From contig URXH01000015.1 of the NCBI GenBank assembly GCA_900551675.1, forward strand, positions 1 through 27,663: 27,663 nt of DNA. Reading direction: 5' to 3'. Within the stretch, counting starts at the first letter, position 1. Each line of letters begins with the position of its first letter. Below the pieces are notes generated by a model. The model searched no databases. It was not told the DNA's origin and saw only the letters and a list, made by a program, of their open reading frames with translations. The stretch is from an uncultured bacterium (GTDB taxonomy: Bacteria > Cyanobacteriota > Vampirovibrionia > Gastranaerophilales > Gastranaerophilaceae). This document shows, in pieces, positions 22,638 through 27,663 of this stretch. A program made the position numbers and the translations under genes.

Positions 22638-22670
22638 AGTTAAGAATAGCTTGGAAGTATAATTTTTTAC

Positions 22671-22700
22671 AAACCGCTGGAACAGCGGTTTTATTTTATT
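22671..22700 (+). terminator. Terminator after the TonB-C-like pair
   Basis: AACCGCTG (22672-22679) pairs with CAGCGGTT (22683-22690) around a 3-nt loop, followed by TTATTTTATT. With the hairpin after the portal gene it brackets the duplicated pair. Confidence 0.85.
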
Positions 22701-22753
22701 GCAAAAAATAGCAGGTAAAGATAAGTTCAATTAAACGAAAGAAGGAGGAAAAA

Positions 22754-23809
22754 ATGAACAAACATGCAATGGCTAACGAATACAAAATTTTATGCTCGGA
22801 AGCAAACAAAATGTCAAGAAAAGAAAACCGAGGTGAAACGACATCAAACGGTTGGAAAGTTGTTGACAATCAATATGATCGCTGGAGTAATTTTAAAGGA
22901 GTCCTTTATGAAAAAGACGGGCAGTATGCGCTTTGTTTTGTCGGTACGGACAGGTTTAGTGCAAAAGACTGGGGCGCAAATACTAAAATGGCTCTGACTG
23001 GTGATAGTAAACAAATTAAATTAGCTCAAAAATTTGCTGAGAATATGAGAGATAAGTATGGTTTAAATTCTGAAAATACAGAATCAATTGGACATTCTGA
23101 AGGCGGGACAGAGGCAACGATTGTTGGTATTCAGTACGGTCTGCAAACAACAACTTTTAATGCTTACGGTATCAGCGGAGATTATGTTGATAAGAATAAA
23201 AATTATGATGATCTCGTTACAAATTACAGAGATCCGCATGATCCGATTTCAAAACTCAGGGCAAATGTCGGGACAACTTATATTACTCCTAATACTCAGA
23301 ACTGGTTTATGTCAACAACTCCTTTCGGCTCTGTTCAATCTCATGGAATTGATAATATGGGAGATTGCATGCAGTCTGTACCTGTTAATGAATATAAAAA
23401 ATCACATCCGTTATTTATTAACAAAATTTCCGAAGCTGATATCACAAGAGAGGATATTGCAAATATGGAGCCCGATTTGTTCAAGATATACGAAAGCGAG
23501 ATTGATAACCGCTTGGCAAACAATCGAATAGGTGATTTGCAACAGGAAAATACTCCTAACCCGTTTGGGAATTTTGGCAGAGAATCTTTTGATGAAGCAG
23601 GAGGATTAATCGGAAATAATAATTATTCAGAGTTTAATAAAAATCTTATGGCAATGGTTTCTTCTGCAAATCAAGAACGAAAACAAAGTTCAGAAAATTC
23701 CGCAGAAAACGGAAGTTCTAAGAAATCTTCATCAGGGAAAAGTTCAGCCGGTTCATCGGAAGGTAAATGGGTTACAATTAACGGAAATCACGTTTTAATT
23801 AAAGATTAG
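22754..23809 (+). CDS. Lipase-like protein with C-terminal phage-type tail motif
   Basis: The 351-residue protein has an alpha/beta-hydrolase N-terminal half like class 3 lipases: CFVGTD...KDWGAN (residues 61-76), the nucleophile elbow GHSEG with S115, a likely acid at D163 (NYRDPHDPIS; D160 is the alternative), and H197 (SHGIDNM). The order and spacing fit a complete Ser-Asp-His triad. The C-terminal third is Ser/Lys/Gly-rich and disordered, ending in KWVTINGNHVLIKD. From memory, similar endings occur in phage-borne head and polyvalent proteins. There is no signal peptide. AAGGAGGA is the strongest ribosome binding site of the block. It lies 6 bp before the terminase large subunit. It may be a virion-carried phospholipase or a toxin-like effector. 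Confidence 0.7.
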   Translation: MNKHAMANEYKILCSEANKMSRKENRGETTSNGWKVVDNQYDRWSNFKGVLYEKDGQYALCFVGTDRFSAKDWGANTKMALTGDSKQIKLAQKFAENMRDKYGLNSENTESIGHSEGGTEATIVGIQYGLQTTTFNAYGISGDYVDKNKNYDDLVTNYRDPHDPISKLRANVGTTYITPNTQNWFMSTTPFGSVQSHGIDNMGDCMQSVPVNEYKKSHPLFINKISEADITREDIANMEPDLFKIYESEIDNRLANNRIGDLQQENTPNPFGNFGRESFDEAGGLIGNNNYSEFNKNLMAMVSSANQERKQSSENSAENGSSKKSSSGKSSAGSSEGKWVTINGNHVLIKD

Positions 23810-23815
23810 GGGATT

Positions 23816-25105
23816 ATGTTATACAAATTATTAAAGGCGCAGAGGGAATTTTTGGAAATTCCGCATGATTATACACTGGATGTTGCGGTTTATCAGGGAG
23901 GTTACGGTTCGGGAAAAACTTTTGCAGGCTCGCTTCTGGGTATTTTACTTGCATTAAAATTCCCCGGAGTACGCGGATTAGTCGGCGCGCAGACTTATAC
24001 TCTTGTGAGAGATACAACACTGCAGACTTATTTTGAACATCTGGAAAATTTTGGATTTGTGGAAGGTAAGGACTATGAATGGTCATCGACTTTGCAAAAA
24101 CTTACTTTTAAAAACGGCTCTGAAATCCTTTTCAGACATTTTGACGAACCGAATAAATTAAAGTCTTTAAATCTGGGGTTTGTAGAGATTGAGGAAATGT
24201 CTGATATTCCTTATGACACTTTTAAAATGCTTCTCGGCCGCATGAGACAGAGAGTAAAAAAAATCTGGAAAAATTTTACCTACCGTATTTTCGGGCATAC
24301 TAATCCTGAAATGCAAAGAGGCTGGATTTATAAAACATTTGTGGAAAATCCCGCGCCGAATTACAGACTTATTACGGCTCCGACAACCCAGAATATTTAT
24401 CTGCCGGAAGGTTTTTGCGAGGAATTAAAAAAACTTTACGATGAACAGTATTACAATATTTTTGTGCTTGCGCAAAACGGTGAATACAATAACGGACTTG
24501 TTATAAAAGATTTTACAGATGCAAATATAAAGGACATAACCTATCAGCCTGACATGGATCTGCATATTTCCTGTGATTTTAACGTTGATCCTATGTGCTG
24601 GGTTTTTGCACATAAAACTGATGATAAAGTTTTCTATTTTGATGAAATTGCTATGGAAAATACTACAACTGCAAAAGCATGTGATGAATTTTGCAGGCGT
24701 TATCCGGAACATAAAGGAAAAATTATCGTAAACGGCGATGCATCAGGCGATAACAGAAGCTGTACAAGCGAATATACAAATTATGTAATAATAAAGAAAA
24801 AACTTTTGCAATACGGCTATGATGCAGAAATTCAGATAAAAGCATTTAATCCGCCTATAAAAAACAGGATAATGGCATTTAATGCAAAAGTCCGCTCAGC
24901 AGACGGCGAAGTATGTCTGTTTGTCGATAAAAAATGCGAAAAGCTGCTTTATAACATTTATAATCTAAAATACAAAGAAGGTTCATCGCGTATTGATATT
25001 CCGACTTATCAGCAGATAAAACAGGCAAAAGAGCTTAAATTTTTGTCTCACCCTATGGATGCAGCATCTTATCTTGTTGATTTTTATTGGCCCATAACGC
25101 TTTAA
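23816..25105 (+). CDS. Terminase large subunit
   Basis: This is the ATP-driven motor and nuclease that fills the capsid with DNA. The 429-residue protein has Walker A GGYGSGKT at 28-35, a Walker B-like VEIEEM near 122-127, the coupling motif FGHTNPE, and an RNase H-like nuclease with D254 (CDFNVDP), D308 (GDASGD) and D415 (HPMDAAS). All three acidic positions are present, so both activities look intact. GGGGA lies 4-5 nt before the ATG. The gene sits near the end of the block, far from the small subunit. An intact nuclease suits headful or sequence-directed packaging; which DNA is packaged cannot be told. Confidence 0.92.
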   Translation: MLYKLLKAQREFLEIPHDYTLDVAVYQGGYGSGKTFAGSLLGILLALKFPGVRGLVGAQTYTLVRDTTLQTYFEHLENFGFVEGKDYEWSSTLQKLTFKNGSEILFRHFDEPNKLKSLNLGFVEIEEMSDIPYDTFKMLLGRMRQRVKKIWKNFTYRIFGHTNPEMQRGWIYKTFVENPAPNYRLITAPTTQNIYLPEGFCEELKKLYDEQYYNIFVLAQNGEYNNGLVIKDFTDANIKDITYQPDMDLHISCDFNVDPMCWVFAHKTDDKVFYFDEIAMENTTTAKACDEFCRRYPEHKGKIIVNGDASGDNRSCTSEYTNYVIIKKKLLQYGYDAEIQIKAFNPPIKNRIMAFNAKVRSADGEVCLFVDKKCEKLLYNIYNLKYKEGSSRIDIPTYQQIKQAKELKFLSHPMDAASYLVDFYWPITL

Positions 25106-25117
25106 CGAAAGGATATT

Positions 25118-25348
25118 ATGGAAAAAATTATAGAATATTCACCGATAATAATTGTTGTTTTAATGTTTTTTATTCAGCAGAGGATTTTTGTTACGCCAGA
25201 ACAGCTTGAAAAAAAACACCGTGAAATTATTGAGGAAATTGAAGAAAAATTTGTTACAATTCACAGTTTTGTTGATTTGAAAGATCAATTTTCAGAAGTT
25301 AAAGACAAAATTGATAAAATGTATGATCTGCTTATTGATTTGAAGTAA
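25118..25348 (+). CDS. Small membrane protein with coiled coil (holin/lysis-type candidate)
   Basis: The 76-residue protein has one hydrophobic segment at residues 8-20 (PIIIVVLMFFIQQ) and then a long charged coiled coil (EQLEKKHREIIEEIEEKF, VKDKIDKMYDLLIDL). GAAAGGA lies 6 nt before the ATG, 12 bp after the terminase stop. N-in or N-out topology cannot be told. Similar tiny anchors with coiled coils are common beside phage terminase and lysis genes; a holin, spanin-like or membrane-tether role is possible. It is the last gene of the block. Confidence 0.7.
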   Translation: MEKIIEYSPIIIVVLMFFIQQRIFVTPEQLEKKHREIIEEIEEKFVTIHSFVDLKDQFSEVKDKIDKMYDLLIDLK

Positions 25349-25385
25349 TGACCTGAAAAATTTGGTGCAGTGGTACATTCCCATC

Positions 25386-25410
25386 ACCCTCCCCATTCGG
25401 GTAGGGAATG
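25386..25410. repeat. Degenerate palindromic repeat at the right edge of the phage-like block
   Basis: CACCCTCCCCATTCGGGTAGGG is an imperfect palindrome of the same CCCTC/GAGGG type as those beside the prepilin gene. The remaining spacer up to 25621 holds the right copy of the flanking inverted repeat and AT-rich DNA, with no gene seen. Confidence 0.4.
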
Positions 25411-25439
25411 ATTAACCGTTCGTACTTTGCCCTTAAAAT

Positions 25440-25478
25440 GACTTATTCTCGTATCTACTTATTCATATATTCACTTTT
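25440..25478 (+). repeat. Right copy of the roughly 40-bp inverted repeat flanking the phage-like block
   Basis: It begins GACTTATTC and ends TATTCACTTTT. It matches 12442-12481 (minus strand) at about 30 of 39 positions. It is probably a remnant of another pilin 5' region or a dispersed repeat, preceded as on the left by a CCCTCC-type palindrome. Confidence 0.45.
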
Positions 25479-25621
25479 AATAATATTAACTATGTTAACA
25501 AATGTAACATGAGTTTATTTATTTTTTAAAGTTTTACTATATAAATGCCGTCAATTCGAATAATAGACATGTTGTTACTAAGATATTGTCCAGACAAAAT
25601 CATCAGAAAGGATTAGAAAAA

Positions 25622-27451
25622 ATGGGATTGGCAGCTTCACAAGCAAGATTTTTAGCCATAACGTCAAGAAAGATGAATTGCGAATTTCAATCCATGCAAA
25701 TTGCGCAAGAAAAACTTTCTGTTACCCGCGATTTGCAAAAAGCTGCCGATGAGTACCAGAACGCGCTCGGTGCTACAAAACTTATCTGGGATGGTGATAA
25801 TAACGGAGACGGCACAGGAACTTCTTATGATTTATCTTATTCTATTATGATGACGCCTTCTGCATTAAATGAATATGACCCATATTTAATTACCGATACT
25901 CAAGGTAAAATAGTTCTTGATGACAGTATGTTTCAGGCTGCTGTTGCTGCGGGCATTATTGATGCTAAAACCGGAGATCCGACAGGACACGGTAAATTTA
26001 CAATGGGGAATTTAAACAGTACTAATGACGGTTCTCGTAATGCATTCTTGTATCAATTGGGCGTCGCAAATGTTGTTGATGCTTCAATAATTAACACTAT
26101 TGAAGCACTTGGCTCAGGCGGTTATTCGTCTGCCGGTGTCGGCGGTGAAATATCAGATAAAGTTATGGCAAATGCATTGCCTACTGCCGCATTTATAAAC
26201 TATCTTCAGACTGCAAAATATGAAGAAGATGTAACTGTTCAGGAGTATGAAACTAATAGTGAAACAGGACTTATTACAGATACAAAAACTGACATAACAC
26301 ATAAAGCAGGAGATGCAATTTATGCGTTGAATCTCTGTGAAATTTTCGGTGTAGGTGAGCTTAACACTCCTGGAGACACAAGTTCTGGAACTAAAACTTT
26401 TGATGATGTGTTCTGTACAACAACAACTCCTAATACAGATACAGATGATCCGGATAATGATTGCAATAAACTGTTAATAACAAAAAATGGTGCTGCACTT
26501 TCACAGAACGAAATAGAATCGTTAACTCTCGGTGATATACTAAACGGTAAGTATGAAATGTCAAGTGTAGTATCCAGTGCCGATTCTAATGCAGACCTTA
26601 CTGAAATATTTGCATCAAAAGCAGAACTCGTTTTAGAGGCTATGGCAAGACTTTTAGGCTACGGTTCTGCTCAGGATATAAGAGGTTTGAATGTAGATAA
26701 TTTGTCAGATGCTGCTCTGACTCAGGCATATCAGTTTGCCGGATTATTAGTAAGTAAAAATTATGCAGAGTCTGCAAAATCAGGCGGAACAATAAATAAA
26801 TCAGTTCAAAATGCTATTTCACAGGCACAGAATTCTAACTGTATTGCCGAAGGCAGCAAAAATGTAAGATCTATAAGTTTGACAAACCTGTTGAAATCAT
26901 ACCTGACATATTTTGCAATGGCCATGGAAGGATATGATTCAGGGTTTAATATTGAAACAGACTCTTCAAAAGACAGTGTATATATTACCGATGATTTAAC
27001 ATATTATTTTCTTCTTACAAATGATAAAGCTCAAACATCTCAAGATATTTTGAACGCAGATTTCTATAACCAGCTTTATAATAATTTGTGTTTGTATGGG
27101 GCATGTTCAGATGCGACTAAACGAGCTCAGATTACAGATCCTGATTACCTTAATCAGGCGTTGAAAAACGGCCAGTTGTTTGTATCAACGCTGAATACAG
27201 ATGGATATTATTATCAGGGGCATTACACTGATACCGCACATATTGCAGAAGTTACAGATGAAGATGCAATCGCTCAGGCAGAAGCGGAATATAATTCTAA
27301 AAAGAGTAAGTTAAATTATAAAGAACAGTCGCTTGAAATTGATCTTAAAAATATTGATACCGAATTATCTGCGCTGACTACAGAATACGATACGGTTAAA
27401 AATCTCATAAGTAAAAACGTAGAGAAAGTATTTACAATGTTCAGCACATAG
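25622..27451 (+). CDS. Large protein with export-substrate-like helical ends
   Basis: I chose ATG 25622 (609 residues), with AAAGGA upstream; a start at 25586 would add 12 residues without support. The N-terminus (MGLAASQARFLAITSRK, then a helix to about residue 60) and the C-terminus (helices NYKEQSLEIDLKNIDTELSALT and TEYDTVKNLISKNVEKVF) can pair as coiled helices, as the D0 ends of flagellin- and hook-type proteins do. The large middle is Asp/Thr/Ser/Gly-rich, with DGDNNGDGTG near residue 70, possibly calcium-binding. There is no signal peptide, which suits export through a FliI-driven apparatus. I associate this N-terminus with Gastranaerophilales proteins from memory. The surface or filament role is inferred. 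Confidence 0.75.
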   Translation: MGLAASQARFLAITSRKMNCEFQSMQIAQEKLSVTRDLQKAADEYQNALGATKLIWDGDNNGDGTGTSYDLSYSIMMTPSALNEYDPYLITDTQGKIVLDDSMFQAAVAAGIIDAKTGDPTGHGKFTMGNLNSTNDGSRNAFLYQLGVANVVDASIINTIEALGSGGYSSAGVGGEISDKVMANALPTAAFINYLQTAKYEEDVTVQEYETNSETGLITDTKTDITHKAGDAIYALNLCEIFGVGELNTPGDTSSGTKTFDDVFCTTTTPNTDTDDPDNDCNKLLITKNGAALSQNEIESLTLGDILNGKYEMSSVVSSADSNADLTEIFASKAELVLEAMARLLGYGSAQDIRGLNVDNLSDAALTQAYQFAGLLVSKNYAESAKSGGTINKSVQNAISQAQNSNCIAEGSKNVRSISLTNLLKSYLTYFAMAMEGYDSGFNIETDSSKDSVYITDDLTYYFLLTNDKAQTSQDILNADFYNQLYNNLCLYGACSDATKRAQITDPDYLNQALKNGQLFVSTLNTDGYYYQGHYTDTAHIAEVTDEDAIAQAEAEYNSKKSKLNYKEQSLEIDLKNIDTELSALTTEYDTVKNLISKNVEKVFTMFST

Positions 27452-27663
27452 TGCCCGATACGGGATTTGTGTCATTAGGTGGATACTTAGACGGAGCAAT
27501 CATGCTTATTCAAAAAGAACGGAAATTTAGAAGTCAAGAGAACAGGCTGATTTCAAAAGTTATTTTAGTGCGCTGCACCGATAATAGCTTGACATCGGGA
27601 CTTCCTGACATCCAACAATCCCCTCTCCTGTCCTTCGGACACCCTCTCCCCCTCCAGCGGGGG
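27452..27663 (+). other. Repeat-rich tail with an open frame running off the window
   Basis: The frame continues open from GTG 27452, directly after the TAG of the preceding gene, to the window edge. An in-frame ATG at 27503 has GGAG 5 nt upstream. The second half translates dispersed repeats (CTTCCTGACATCC; TGTCCTTCGGACA hairpin; CTCTCCCCC), so it is probably not a real gene. No terminator is seen after 27451. Confidence 0.35.
27603..27663. repeat. Dispersed repeat at the right window edge
   Basis: It contains GGGACTTCCTGACATCC, like the rpsB-tsf spacer flanks, and CCCCTCTCCTGTCCTTCGG with a TGTCC/GGACA hairpin, like 6108-6128. It continues outside the window. Confidence 0.55.

Noticed and set aside
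22699..22727. Promoter for the lipase-like gene (TTGCAA ... TAAGTT)
   Set aside because: The -10 match is too weak. A promoter is expected after the terminator but I cannot place it.
23088..23531. 147-codon plus-strand frame inside the lipase-like gene
   Set aside because: It lies in another frame of a gene with a clear catalytic triad and strong ribosome binding site; no start signal of its own.
12986..25348. Tailocin or encapsulin instead of a DNA-packaging particle
   Set aside because: Portal plus both terminase subunits with intact ATPase and nuclease residues point to DNA packaging; no sheath, tube or tape-measure gene is seen.

Overview
The window is AT-rich chromosomal DNA, most likely from a non-photosynthetic relative of Cyanobacteria (Gastranaerophilales / Vampirovibrionia, the 'Melainabacteria'). 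The assignment is inferred from three things: a prepilin-like protein with the N-terminal core AFTLAEVLITLGIIGVVAA, a large secreted-type protein opening with MGLAASQARFLAITSRK, and a lone FliI-type ATPase beside ordinary housekeeping genes. No rRNA or marker phylogeny is available here, so the lineage call is moderate.

Left part (1-11697), host core: the 3' end of an unrecognised gene; a structured spacer with a tRNA-Leu(GAG) gene and a fragment of its 3' end; uvrA; two tandem paralogous secreted proteins; a 46-residue protein on the minus strand; a mosaic of dispersed repeats carrying what looks like a fossil pilin 3' end; the rpsB-tsf pair on the minus strand; then fliI, a ZIP metal transporter and a radical SAM/SPASM protein on the plus strand. 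fliI, and perhaps uvrA, appear to be transcribed without a leader.

Middle (11698-12895): a minus-strand prepilin-like gene whose upstream region is built from palindromic repeats plus a leader block of about 115 bp ending in nine G. The same block occurs at the fossil pilin locus near 6.2 kb.

Right part (12986-25348): a compact block, about 12.4 kb and all on the plus strand, of podovirus-type virion genes. It holds a zinc-ribbon protein, a LuxR-type HTH protein, a peptidoglycan amidase, a nozzle/gp10-like protein, an HK97-fold coat protein, a small helical protein, a scaffold-like protein, a gp4-like adaptor, terminase small subunit, an unknown protein, a GNAT protein, a P22-like portal, two tandem TonB-C-like exported proteins between terminators, a lipase-like protein with a full Ser-Asp-His triad, terminase large subunit and a small membrane coiled-coil protein. 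Both boundaries lie inside the window, yet I see no integrase, phage repressor, replication gene, tailspike or tape measure. The reading frames look intact. This fits a domesticated particle such as a podovirus-like gene transfer agent, or a satellite or incomplete prophage under selection. It is the best candidate for an undescribed system.

After it comes a large secreted-type protein (25622-27451) with helical ends that resemble flagellar/type III export substrates, then a repeat-rich tail to the window edge.
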